From positions 1 to 64,000 of the forward strand of contig JAWLHU010000008.1 of the NCBI GenBank assembly GCA_041690255.1: 64,000 nucleotides of DNA. The letters run 5' to 3'. Below, piece by piece: positions 54,106 to 61,720 of the stretch. The position numbers and the translations under genes are program-made. Within the stretch, counting starts at the first letter, position 1, and every line of letters begins with the position of its first letter. The stretch is from JAWLHU01 sp041690255. GTDB taxonomy: Bacteria; Bacillota; Sulfobacillia; Symbiobacteriales; Symbiobacteriaceae. The notes beneath the pieces were generated by a model. It searched no databases, was not told the origin of the DNA, and saw only the letters and a list, made by a program, of their open reading frames with translations.

Positions 54106-54819
54106 ATGACCAAGTATGCCTACTACGTGGATCTGGGTATCTGCGCCGGTTGTGAAGCATGTACCGTAGCTTGCCAGAACCTCAACGGGCTGGATTACGA
54201 CATGCGCTTCACCAAGATCAGCCGTCACATTCAGGGCAGCTATCCGAACGTGACCTCCATGTTCGTGGCCAACCAGTGTATGCACTGTGACAATCCACCC
54301 TGTGCCAACGTCTGCCCGACCGGCGCGACCTACAAGACGAGTGAAGGCCCGGTTCAGGTCGACTACGAGAAGTGCATTGGCTGCAAGTACTGCATGACTG
54401 CCTGCCCATACGAGGCACGCACCTTTGATGAGCAGGAGAACGTTGTCAAGAAGTGCTCCCTCTGCTACAGCCGCTTGGCCCAGGGCGAGCAGCCAGCCTG
54501 CGTGCAGACCTGCCTGACTGGCGCCCGCATGATTGGCGACCTGGACAACCCGGCCGATCCGATCCATGAGGCAATCCAGCACGATGGTGTGGTCAAGGTG
54601 GAGGGGACCAGCTTCTACTTCCGGGTGCCGGCGGGCTTCGACCGGAACCTGGTGCCCGAGAACTTCCAGGCTGCCGGCATCACGTACGCCTGGCAGTCAA
54701 TCTTCCAGCCTGTCGGTCAAATCATGCTCGGCGGCACGGTTGGTGCCCTGTTAGTCAGCATGGCGATCAACGCCGTCAAGTCCATGCGGAAGGAGGGAGC
54801 GGAGCATGGCGGCCATTAA
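54106..54819 (+). CDS. phsB: 4Fe-4S electron-transfer subunit (PhsB-like)
   Basis: A 237-residue ferredoxin-type subunit with four 4Fe-4S cysteine clusters: CAGCEACTVAC, CMHCDNPPC, CIGCKYCMTAC and CSLCYSRL with a final CVQTC. It passes electrons between the cytochrome b subunit and the molybdoenzyme. A hydrophobic helix near the C-terminus (about 205-225) can anchor it to the membrane. ATG 54106 follows AAGGTAGGTG. Its end overlaps the cytochrome gene by 14 bases. Confidence 0.93.
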   Translation: MTKYAYYVDLGICAGCEACTVACQNLNGLDYDMRFTKISRHIQGSYPNVTSMFVANQCMHCDNPPCANVCPTGATYKTSEGPVQVDYEKCIGCKYCMTACPYEARTFDEQENVVKKCSLCYSRLAQGEQPACVQTCLTGARMIGDLDNPADPIHEAIQHDGVVKVEGTSFYFRVPAGFDRNLVPENFQAAGITYAWQSIFQPVGQIMLGGTVGALLVSMAINAVKSMRKEGAEHGGH

Positions 54820-55513
54820 GGAGTCCGAGATCCTTGAACCCGTTCGCCAGACGTCGCCGCACGAGTTCAAGCGGGGTGACAAGGTCCTCCGGTTCGTGCT
54901 GGGCGAGCGGATCGCCCACTGGAACCATGCTCTGACCTTTCTGATCCTGCTCTTCACCGGTGGCGCCCTTGTGGTTCGCGGCCTCGCCGGGGCACTCGAT
55001 CGCGATGCGCTGTTGCTGTTCGGCCAGATCCATCGGATCGCTGCCGTTCCTTTCACCCTCCTGACCATTCCGATCCTGTATATCATGGCTCGGAAGACTG
55101 CCGGCAAGTGGGTCCGTGACTCCTTCACCTTTGACAAGGACGATATCGGCTTCCTCGCTGGTTTCGCCAAGGAGTTCTTCGGAATCCATGTGAAGCTGCC
55201 CGACCAGGGGCGGTTCAACGGCGGTGAGAAGGTCAACTCGATCCTGCAGATCCTCGGCTGGCCCGTCATGGTGATCACCGGGTGGATGATGGTCTACAAG
55301 ACCGACCTGCCCCGCGGGCTCATGGAATGGGTGATTCCGATCCACTCCATTACCGCTCTTCTGCTGGGGTGCGCCGTCCTGGGCCATATCTACCTGGCGA
55401 CTGTTCACCCGGGCTCCAAGCCTGGTCTGAGCGGCATGTTCTCTGGCTGGGTCCCTGGTAAGTGGGCCAAGGCTCACTATCGGAAGTGGTACGACCAGTT
55501 GCCTGAGGAATAG
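54806..55513 (+). CDS. phsC: cytochrome b membrane subunit (PhsC/FdnI-like)
   Basis: A 235-residue membrane protein with four helices that draws electrons from menaquinol through two heme b. Histidine pairs lie in RIAHWNH, QIHRIA, PIHSITAL and GHIYLATVHPG. This is the di-heme b type of FdnI and Salmonella PhsC rather than the NrfD type. It overlaps the ferredoxin gene. Together with the PhsA- and PhsB-like subunits it would form a membrane-bound reductase, most likely for thiosulfate or polysulfide; a formate dehydrogenase is the main alternative. Confidence 0.92.
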   Translation: MAAIKESEILEPVRQTSPHEFKRGDKVLRFVLGERIAHWNHALTFLILLFTGGALVVRGLAGALDRDALLLFGQIHRIAAVPFTLLTIPILYIMARKTAGKWVRDSFTFDKDDIGFLAGFAKEFFGIHVKLPDQGRFNGGEKVNSILQILGWPVMVITGWMMVYKTDLPRGLMEWVIPIHSITALLLGCAVLGHIYLATVHPGSKPGLSGMFSGWVPGKWAKAHYRKWYDQLPEE

Positions 55514-55527
55514 CACACATGCAAAAG

Positions 55528-55563
55528 GACCCGACCGGCATCATCGTGCTGGTCGGGTCTTTT
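55528..55563. terminator. bidirectional terminator between phsC and pflA
   Basis: GACCCGACCGGCA (55528-55540) pairs with TGCTGGTCGGGTC (55547-55559) with one G-U pair. TTTT follows on the plus strand, and AAAAG precedes it, giving TTTT on the minus strand. Confidence 0.9.
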
Positions 55564-55568
55564 CTACC

Positions 55569-56309
55569 TCATCGGACACGCAATCCACGATCCGTCAACT
55601 GCTTGCGGATCCGGTCCATCGTTTCGTTTGATGGCGGCTGCACATCATCCAACAGGTAGGGAATCCCCATCGTATCCCACTTGTGCCGACCAAGGAGATG
55701 ATAGGGCAGTAACTCCACCATCTCCACTGTGCGCAGGGTCAGCACGAAGTCAGCCAGGGCCTCCACATCGGCAGGGGCGTCGGACCAGCCAGGGACCACC
55801 ACGTAGCGAATCCACACGGGCACGCCCATTTCGCTGGCCAGACGGGCCACACCATGGATTCGATCGAAGTCGACGCCAGTCAGCGCCCTGTGCTTTGCCC
55901 GGTTCAACTGTTTTAGGTCGAGCAGGAGCAGGTCGGTTTGCTCCAGCACCGGCCTTGCCGCATCTGGCGTGGCAAAGCCGTTGGAGTCCAGAGCAGTGTG
56001 AATCCCCAACCTGCGGCACTCAGCGAAGAGCCCTGCCACGAACTCCGGCTGCAGCAGCGGCTCTCCTCCACTCACAGTCAGTCCCCCACCCGACGCCTTC
56101 ATGAACGGAATGTACTGCTGAATCTCACCGATCAGGCTTGCCACCGTTACCTCCCGGCCACCCTTCAGGTCCCAGGTGTCCGGGTTGTGGCAGTAGCGGC
56201 AACGCATATGGCAGCCCTGCAAGAAGACCACAAAGCGCAGACCAGGGCCATCGACCGCCCCGCACGTCTCCACCGAGTGAACCCGCCCCACCCGGTCACC
56301 GAAGAGCAA
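55569..56309 (-). CDS. pflA: pyruvate formate-lyase activating enzyme
   Basis: A 246-residue radical SAM enzyme that places the glycyl radical on PflB. The CxxxCxxC cluster motif is Cys33, Cys37, Cys40 (GCHMRCRYC), followed by TVSGGEPLLQ and LDLKQLN. The N-terminal SVETCGAVDGPGLRF is typical. The likely start is TTG 56309, five bases after the pflB stop; a later GTG is possible. It is co-transcribed with pflB. Confidence 0.95.
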   Translation of the reverse strand: MLFGDRVGRVHSVETCGAVDGPGLRFVVFLQGCHMRCRYCHNPDTWDLKGGREVTVASLIGEIQQYIPFMKASGGGLTVSGGEPLLQPEFVAGLFAECRRLGIHTALDSNGFATPDAARPVLEQTDLLLLDLKQLNRAKHRALTGVDFDRIHGVARLASEMGVPVWIRYVVVPGWSDAPADVEALADFVLTLRTVEMVELLPYHLLGRHKWDTMGIPYLLDDVQPPSNETMDRIRKQLTDRGLRVR

Positions 56310-56314
56310 ACCGC

Positions 56315-58543
56315 CTACAGCGAGCTATGGAACGTGCGGTTGAGCACGTCCAATTGCTGCTCGCGGGTCAGCTTTACGAAGTTTACGGCGTAGCCGGAGA
56401 CCCGGATTGTGAGCTGCGGGTAGCGCTCCGGATGCTCCATCGCATCCATGAGGGTCTCGCGGTTCAGGGCGTTGACGTTAATGTGATGCCCACCCTGGCC
56501 GCTGTAAGCATCCAGAATGGCGACCATGTTAGTCACCTGGTCCTGTTCCGCCTTTCCGAGTGCCTGGGGCACCACGGAGAAGGTGTAGGAGATGCCATCC
56601 TTGGCGGCTTCATAGGGCACCTTGGCGACGGAGCAGCAGGAGGCAAGGGCGCCCTTCAGATCACGGCCATGCATAGGGTTGGCACCCGGGGCGAAGGGCT
56701 CGCCGGCCCGGCGGCCATCAGGCGTGTTACCGGTCTTCTTCCCATAGACGACGTTCGAGGTGATGGTCAGCACCGAAAGGGTGATATCGGCATTCCGGTA
56801 GGCCTTGTGCTTGCGCAGGCGGGCGGTGAACTCCTCAACCACCTCACGGGCGATGCTGTCCACCCGCTCGTCGTTGTTGCCGTAGGCGGGGTACTCACCA
56901 TCGATCACGAAATCAACGGCTACGCCCCGGGCATCGCGAATCGGCTGGACACGAGCGTGCTTGATTGCCGAGAGGGAGTCAGCCACGACCGAGAGACCAG
57001 CAATACCGCAGGCCAGGGTCCGGAAGATGTCCCGGTCATGCAACGCGAATTCGATCCGCTCATAGAAGTACTTGTCGTGCATGTAGTGAATCACATTGAG
57101 CGTGTTCACATACAGCCGAGCGAGCCAATCCATCATCTGGCTGAGCCGCTCCCGCACGGCCTCGTACTCAAGCACTTCGCCGGCCAGGGGGGGCAGCTTC
57201 GGCCCGACCTGGATCCCCAGCTTCTCATCGATCCCACCGTTAATGGCGTAGAGCAGGCACTTGGCCAGGTTTGCCCGGGCACCGAAGAGCTGGGTCTGCT
57301 TGCCGATTCGCATGGCGCTGACACAACAGGCAATGCCGTAGTCATCGCCCCAGTATGTCCGCATCACGTCATCATTCTCATACTGCAGCGAGGAGGTGTC
57401 GATCGAGGCCTTGGCCACGAATCGCTTGAAGCCCTCGGGCAGGCGAGTCGACCAGAGCACCGTCAGGTTGGGCTCGGGCGCCGGCCCCAGGTTGTAGAGG
57501 GTGTGGATCATCCGGAAGGAGTTCTTGGTCACCAACGTCCGGCCGTCGAGGCCCATGCCGCCAATGGATTCGGTAACCCAGGTGGGATCGCCACTGAAGA
57601 GGTCGTTGTACTCCGGGGTGCGCAGAAAAGCGACCTGGCGCAGCTTCATGACCAGCTGGTCCATAAGTTCCTGCGCACCTTCTTCGGTCAACAGCCCCCG
57701 GGCCAGATCTCGCTGAATGTATATGTCCAGGAAGGTGGAGGTCCGTCCGATGGACATAGCAGCTCCGTTCTGCTCCTTAATGGCGGCCAGGTAACCCATG
57801 TAGAGCCACTGAATGGCTTCCCGGGCGTTCTCAGCCGGACGACCCAGGTCAAGGCCGTAGCGGTTGCCCATCTCCTTCAGCTCGTGCAGGGCACGAATCT
57901 GCTCCGCGACTTCCTCCCGGAGGCGAATCGTGGACTCGTCCATCTGATCGGGTTCGGTCCAGGACAACTCGTCCTCCTTGGCCTCAATCAGCCGGTCTAC
58001 GCCGTAAAGCGCAACCCGGCGATAGTCACCAATCACCCGGCCGCGACCGTAAGCGTCGGGTAGACCGGTAATGATCGCGCTCTTTCGTGCCAGCTTCATC
58101 TCGGGCGTGTAGGCATCGAAGACGCCCTGGTTGTGGGTCTTGCGGAACTGGGTGAAGACCTCAGCCCACCGGGGGTCGGCCTTGTAGCCATAGGCCTCCA
58201 TGGAGTCTTCCACCATGCGCCAGCCGCCGTTTGGGTAGAAGCCCCGCTTGCCGGGGGCGTCGGTCTGCAGGCCTACGATCAACTCCAACTCCCGGTCCAC
58301 GTATCCAGGGCCGTAAGCCAAAATGGTCGATGGGGTCGTGGTGTCGATCTCAAGCGGACCCTTCTTCGCCTGCTCGGCCTTGAAAATGGCGAAGACCTTC
58401 TCCCAGAGCGCCTTCGTCTGCTCCGTCGGGCCGGTCAGGAAAGAGGCGTCCCCCTCGTAGGGGGTATAGTTCGCCTGAATAAAGTCACGGGTATCAACAT
58501 GGCGCTGCCAGCGTCCGCCCTGGAACCCTTCCCATGCGCGCAT
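56315..58543 (-). CDS. pflB: pyruvate formate-lyase
   Basis: A 742-residue glycyl-radical enzyme that converts pyruvate and CoA to acetyl-CoA and formate without oxygen. The active-site pair is Cys406-Cys407 (GIACCVSAM), and the radical glycine is Gly717 in RVSGYAVNF near the C-terminus. Length and both motifs fit PFL proper, not a diol dehydratase. ATG 58543 has GAGGAGG six bases upstream; the upstream in-frame TTG lies inside that site. A CRP/FNR- or Rex-like palindrome lies 220 bases upstream. Confidence 0.96.
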   Translation of the reverse strand: MRAWEGFQGGRWQRHVDTRDFIQANYTPYEGDASFLTGPTEQTKALWEKVFAIFKAEQAKKGPLEIDTTTPSTILAYGPGYVDRELELIVGLQTDAPGKRGFYPNGGWRMVEDSMEAYGYKADPRWAEVFTQFRKTHNQGVFDAYTPEMKLARKSAIITGLPDAYGRGRVIGDYRRVALYGVDRLIEAKEDELSWTEPDQMDESTIRLREEVAEQIRALHELKEMGNRYGLDLGRPAENAREAIQWLYMGYLAAIKEQNGAAMSIGRTSTFLDIYIQRDLARGLLTEEGAQELMDQLVMKLRQVAFLRTPEYNDLFSGDPTWVTESIGGMGLDGRTLVTKNSFRMIHTLYNLGPAPEPNLTVLWSTRLPEGFKRFVAKASIDTSSLQYENDDVMRTYWGDDYGIACCVSAMRIGKQTQLFGARANLAKCLLYAINGGIDEKLGIQVGPKLPPLAGEVLEYEAVRERLSQMMDWLARLYVNTLNVIHYMHDKYFYERIEFALHDRDIFRTLACGIAGLSVVADSLSAIKHARVQPIRDARGVAVDFVIDGEYPAYGNNDERVDSIAREVVEEFTARLRKHKAYRNADITLSVLTITSNVVYGKKTGNTPDGRRAGEPFAPGANPMHGRDLKGALASCCSVAKVPYEAAKDGISYTFSVVPQALGKAEQDQVTNMVAILDAYSGQGGHHINVNALNRETLMDAMEHPERYPQLTIRVSGYAVNFVKLTREQQLDVLNRTFHSSL

Positions 58544-58763
58544 GAGCAACCTCCTCAAGAGGCTAAAACGGCCTCTCTGACTAGGGAATGAAACTGAGAT
58601 GCGGCAGAGCCGCCTTCTATTCCCGGTCTCTTCACTATAAAAGCAAAGCTAGGATGCCCACAGTCCCAGAAGGGCGAATCCGATTCATGGGGAGAAAGTC
58701 CTGTCAGATCTCCGACTTGCGAATGAGACTCGGACTGGGTTCATGAACCGACCCGAGATCTGT

Positions 58764-58781
58764 TTGTGCTATTCTTCACAT
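58764..58781. promoter_or_regulatory. CRP/FNR- or Rex-like palindrome upstream of pflB
   Basis: TTGTGCT-attc-TTCACAT fits TGTGA-N6-TCACA in 9 of 10 positions (TGTGC-N6-TCACA) and the Rex pattern TTGTGAA-N4-TTCACAA in 11 of 14. Both regulators control anaerobic genes, and pflB is a usual target. The site lies between the HesB terminator and pflB. Confidence 0.5.
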
Positions 58782-58790
58782 GGCGACTGC

Positions 58791-58824
58791 AAAAACAGGC
58801 CTGACCATGCTTTGGTCAGACCTG
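58791..58824 (-). terminator. terminator of the HesB-like selenoprotein gene
   Basis: CAGGCCTGACC (58796-58806) pairs with GGTCAGACCTG (58814-58824) with one mismatch. On the minus strand a run of five T follows (AAAAA at 58791-58795 on the plus strand). It lies 12 bases after the HesB-like stop. Confidence 0.8.
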
Positions 58825-58836
58825 CTCTTTGCTGGA

Positions 58837-59127
58837 TTAGCAGCTCCCTATGTCCGGATGATGGAAGGTGAACCCGCCACCCCACTCGTCGGTCTCGAAA
58901 CCAAGTTCAGCGCCGCTGAACCAGTCCGCGACCCGCCGATCCAGGTAGACACGTGCACCATTCTCGACAAGCTGCTCATCGCTGTCCGTCGGCTCTTCCA
59001 GAGCCAGACCCAGGCTGGGGCCGCCTCAACCAAAGCCGCGCACGAAAATCCGGAAACCGACCGTCTCCGGCTTCCCTTCAAGGCGCCGGATGATCTCCTT
59101 CTGAGCGTCCGGCGTAACCACGATCAT
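58837..59127 (-). CDS. HesB/IscA-like protein with TGA at the conserved cysteine: probable selenoprotein
   Basis: Reading through one TGA gives a 96-residue protein of the HesB-like branch of the IscA fold. Before the TGA it reads MIVVTPDAQKEIIRRLEG and GFRIFVRGFG; after it, GGPSLGLALEEP, then a conserved VYLDRRVADWFSG and a final HHPDIGSC. In cysteine-containing relatives the motif is G-x-G-C-G-G-P-S-x-G-L-A-L, so codon 34 (59028-59026) falls exactly on that cysteine. A HesB-like selenoprotein family is known in bacteria. GGAGG lies 8 bases before ATG 59127; the coding pattern continues on both sides, and a terminator follows the TAA. Likely role: redox or iron-sulfur related. Confidence 0.85.
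59002..59028 (-). promoter_or_regulatory. SECIS-like hairpin after the UGA codon
   Basis: On the minus strand the UGA (59028-59026) is followed after 13 bases by AGCC-TGGGTCT-GGCT (59016-59002), with a further CC/GG pair beyond a two-base bulge. The loop contains GGUCU, as in the apical loop of the E. coli fdhF SECIS element that binds SelB. Confidence 0.6.
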
Positions 59128-59264
59128 ACCCTGCACCTCCGCACACCCTCAATGGCTATACCCCGTACGGTACTATGTTACGCACCAAGGCATGCTGAGT
59201 CAAGAGCCAGGTACGTACTGTTTTGGGGACAGGAGAAACTGCTCATTTGTGGAATACTACCAGT

Positions 59265-59735
59265 ATGATTCCACATAATCAGGAGGGGTATCCGCTGGAC
59301 GCCAAGCAGATTATGGCGACAATCCCCCACCGCTACCCAATGCTCATGGTCGACCGCGTATTGGAGATGGAGCCGGGCAAGCGAGTGGTGGCAATCAAGA
59401 ATATCTCGGCCAACGAGCCAATCTTTCAGGGGCACTACCCGGGCAATCCAATCTTCCCGGGCGTCCTGATTCTCGAGGCGATGGCGCAAGCCGGCGCGAT
59501 CGCGATCATGTCGCAGCCTGAGTTTGCCGGCAAGGTCCCGCTCTTCGCGGGGATTGATGAAGCGAAGTTCAAGAGGCCCGTCCTACCCGGTGACCAACTC
59601 CGCATGGAGGTGGAGATCGTCGCCATGCGCCGCGGCCTGGGAATTGGCAAGGGGAAGGCGTTCGTGGGCGAGGAATTGCGGGCAGAGGCGACCCTCAAGT
59701 TCGCCATCGTGGAGTCATCGGTAATGGATCGGTAA
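59265..59735 (+). CDS. fabZ: 3-hydroxyacyl-ACP dehydratase FabZ
   Basis: A 156-residue hot-dog dehydratase that removes water from 3-hydroxyacyl-ACP in fatty acid elongation. The catalytic histidine lies in GHYPGNPIFPGVLILEAMAQ (20 residues), with the usual IPHRYPMLMVDRV near the N-terminus. The start is unclear: ATG 59265 has a poor site, while CTG 59295 sits 6-7 bases after AGGAGGGG and gives the usual short N-terminus. Here it stands alone rather than in a fab operon. Confidence 0.93.
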   Translation: MIPHNQEGYPLDAKQIMATIPHRYPMLMVDRVLEMEPGKRVVAIKNISANEPIFQGHYPGNPIFPGVLILEAMAQAGAIAIMSQPEFAGKVPLFAGIDEAKFKRPVLPGDQLRMEVEIVAMRRGLGIGKGKAFVGEELRAEATLKFAIVESSVMDR

Positions 59736-59750
59736 GAAACGGGGGGAATC

Positions 59751-59779
59751 TTGACAGCCCCCCCCTCCTTTGGTATGCT
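59751..59779 (+). promoter_or_regulatory. sigma-A promoter for metK
   Basis: TTGACA (59751-59756) and TATGCT (59774-59779) are 17 bases apart, just before the riboswitch. A TATCCACA sequence overlaps the -10 region. Confidence 0.85.
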
Positions 59780-59794
59780 ATCCACAATTGCATA

Positions 59795-59905
59795 CTCTTA
59801 TCGAGAGAAGCGGAGGGACTGGCCCTATGATGCTTCGGCAACCAATCCGCCCCGCGCGGGTAAGGTGCCAATTCCAGCCGGTCACACTACCGAGAGAGAT
59901 AAGAG
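59795..59905 (+). promoter_or_regulatory. SAM-I riboswitch (S-box)
   Basis: P1 pairs CTCTTATC (59795-59802) with GATAAGAG (59898-59905). Between them lie the S-box landmarks: GAGAGAAGCGGAGGGACTGGC, given as GAGAGAAGCGGAGGGACTGG; ATGATGCTTCGGCAACC; and AAGGTGCCAATTCC. SAM binding would favour the terminator that follows and shut off metK. Confidence 0.96.
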
Positions 59906-59923
59906 CGAAGAGACGTCTCATAC

Positions 59924-59951
59924 ACCCTCTTCCTCGCGGGGAGGGTTTTTT
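59924..59951 (+). terminator. riboswitch-controlled terminator before metK
   Basis: ACCCTC (59924-59929) pairs with GAGGGT (59941-59946), followed by six T. It is the expression platform of the SAM riboswitch. Confidence 0.92.
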
Positions 59952-60012
59952 CATGTGTGAGCGCAACATGGCAAGGGAAATGTGGAAGCTTGAAGGAGGT
60001 AACTAGATTCCT

Positions 60013-61209
60013 ATGACGATTCGTAAGGGTCGGTACGTCTTCACGTCCGAGTCTGTTACCGAAGGTCATCCTGACAAGATGGCTGACCAAATCTCTGATT
60101 CTGTTCTCGACGCTATTCTGGCTCTCGATCCCAAGGCCCGGGTGGCCTGCGAGACCATGCTAACCACCGGTCTGGTCGTGGTGGCCGGCGAGATCACTAC
60201 CGACGCCTACGTTGATATTCCTAACCTGGTGCGTGACGTGGTCCGGGACATTGGCTACACCCGTGCCAAGTACGGCTTCGACGGCACCACCTGCGGTGTC
60301 ATGACCGCGATTGACCCCCAGTCCCCCGACATCGCCCAGGGCGTTGACGTGGCCATTGAGGTCCGCGGTCAGGTGACGGAGAAGGAACTGGAGATCGGCG
60401 CCGGTGACCAGGGCATGATGTTCGGTTTCGCCTGCGACGAGACGGCTGAACTGATGCCCCTGCCGATCAGCCTCTCCCACAAGTTGGCCCGCCGGCTTTC
60501 CCAAGTTCGTAAGAACGGCACCCTGCCGTATCTGCGGCCGGACGGCAAGACCCAGGTGACTGTGGAGTACGAAGATGGCCGTCCGATTCGGATTGACACC
60601 ATCGTGGTATCCACCCAGCACGACCCCGACACCACCCAGGAGCAGATCCGTAAGGACATCGTTGAGCATGTGATCCACGAGGTGGTGGACCATAAGCTCC
60701 TGGACGACAAGACCAAGTACTTCGTCAACCCGTCCGGTCGTTTCGTGATTGGTGGCCCGCAGGGCGACACGGGCCTGACCGGCCGCAAGATCATCGTGGA
60801 CACCTACGGCGGCTATGCCCGTCACGGTGGCGGGGCCTTCTCTGGCAAGGATCCCACGAAGGTGGACCGGTCCGGCGCCTACGCTGCCCGCTACGTGGCC
60901 AAGAACATCGTGGCCGCCGGCCTGGCCTCGCATTGCGAGGTGCAGCTGGCCTACGCCATCGGTGTGGCCCGCCCCGTCTCGGTTCTGGTGACCACCTTCG
61001 GCACCGGCAAGATCAGTGACGAGCAGATCGCCGAGTTGGTTGTGAAGAACTTCGACCTGCGCCCGGCTGCGATCATTCGCGATCTTGATCTTCGCCGTCC
61101 GCTATACCGGCAGACAGCAGCGTACGGCCACTTTGGCCGAAACGACCTGGATCTGCCCTGGGAGCGGATCGATAAGGCCGCTGATCTGCGCCGTCAGGCC
61201 GGTCTATAA
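60013..61209 (+). CDS. metK: S-adenosylmethionine synthetase
   Basis: A 398-residue enzyme making SAM from methionine and ATP. The TSESVTEGHPDKMADQ, GAGDQGMMFG and GGGAFSGKDPTKVDRS motifs bind ATP, methionine and metal ions. GAAGGAGG precedes the ATG. It is controlled by the upstream SAM-I riboswitch and ends at a strong terminator. Its monocistronic layout is common in Firmicutes. Confidence 0.97.
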   Translation: MTIRKGRYVFTSESVTEGHPDKMADQISDSVLDAILALDPKARVACETMLTTGLVVVAGEITTDAYVDIPNLVRDVVRDIGYTRAKYGFDGTTCGVMTAIDPQSPDIAQGVDVAIEVRGQVTEKELEIGAGDQGMMFGFACDETAELMPLPISLSHKLARRLSQVRKNGTLPYLRPDGKTQVTVEYEDGRPIRIDTIVVSTQHDPDTTQEQIRKDIVEHVIHEVVDHKLLDDKTKYFVNPSGRFVIGGPQGDTGLTGRKIIVDTYGGYARHGGGAFSGKDPTKVDRSGAYAARYVAKNIVAAGLASHCEVQLAYAIGVARPVSVLVTTFGTGKISDEQIAELVVKNFDLRPAAIIRDLDLRRPLYRQTAAYGHFGRNDLDLPWERIDKAADLRRQAGL

Positions 61210-61221
61210 AGCGATATCTGC

Positions 61222-61254
61222 ACGCCCGCCCTGCAACAGGGGCGGGCGTTTTTC
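61222..61254 (+). terminator. intrinsic terminator after metK
   Basis: ACGCCCGCCCTG (61222-61233) pairs with CAGGGGCGGGCGT (61237-61249) with one bulged G, and TTTTC follows. Confidence 0.92.
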
Positions 61255-61288
61255 TGTTCTCATATGGTAGGAGGAGGGGGGAGAACGG

Positions 61289-61690
61289 ATGTGGGAGAGT
61301 GCAGCCATATGGGGCCTGATGGCTGTTGCCGTCTATGGAGCGATATCTGCTACTGCTTCGATCATCGCCCTTTTCCGGTCCCTCCACCAGCGAGGCGGGC
61401 TGGTTACCTACCTTGTGCTCGTTAAGGACCAGGCTGAGCGGGTGGAAGGGGTTGTCCGGACCCTCGCTGCCGAGCAGGCGGGTACCCTCCTGCTCGCCGA
61501 TCTCGGATCGGCCGATGAATCAGCCGCAATCCTGGAGCGACTGGCGCTCGACTTTGATCAGGCCCGGATGTTGGGCCCGATAAACCCGGGGCGTCAGACA
61601 ACGATCGCTGCAGCACTTGCTGTGGCAGAGACGCCACTCGTCGTGATTGTTGACCTCAGCAAGGATATGGGAGAAAAAGGAAAAACCTGA
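61289..61690 (+). CDS. small membrane-anchored protein of unknown function
   Basis: A 133-residue protein with one hydrophobic helix at about 8-30, then a soluble part with alpha/beta character (YLVLVKDQAERVEGVVRTL, LLLADLGSADESAAILERLA). The pattern resembles the N-terminal Rossmann part of family 2 glycosyltransferases, but it lacks the later motifs and ends at 61690. GGAGGAGGGGGGAG precedes the ATG. The comF gene follows after 30 bases, so they may be one transcript. Function unknown; it may be a conserved small protein of this lineage. Confidence 0.7.
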   Translation: MWESAAIWGLMAVAVYGAISATASIIALFRSLHQRGGLVTYLVLVKDQAERVEGVVRTLAAEQAGTLLLADLGSADESAAILERLALDFDQARMLGPINPGRQTTIAAALAVAETPLVVIVDLSKDMGEKGKT

Positions 61691-61720
61691 GCGAGTGGCG
61701 AACCTTCTCCCTGAGGGGGA

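Noticed and set aside
53233..54582. 449-residue minus-strand open frame
   Set aside because: Antisense to the PhsA- and PhsB-like genes; no signature.
56138..58063. 641-residue plus-strand open frame
   Set aside because: Antisense to pflB and the pflA start; no domain features.
58780..59268. Plus-strand 162-residue and minus-strand 77-residue open frames
   Set aside because: Both overlap the HesB-like gene with its in-frame TGA in other frames, lack ribosome sites and show no family features. The Sec-containing reading explains the region better.
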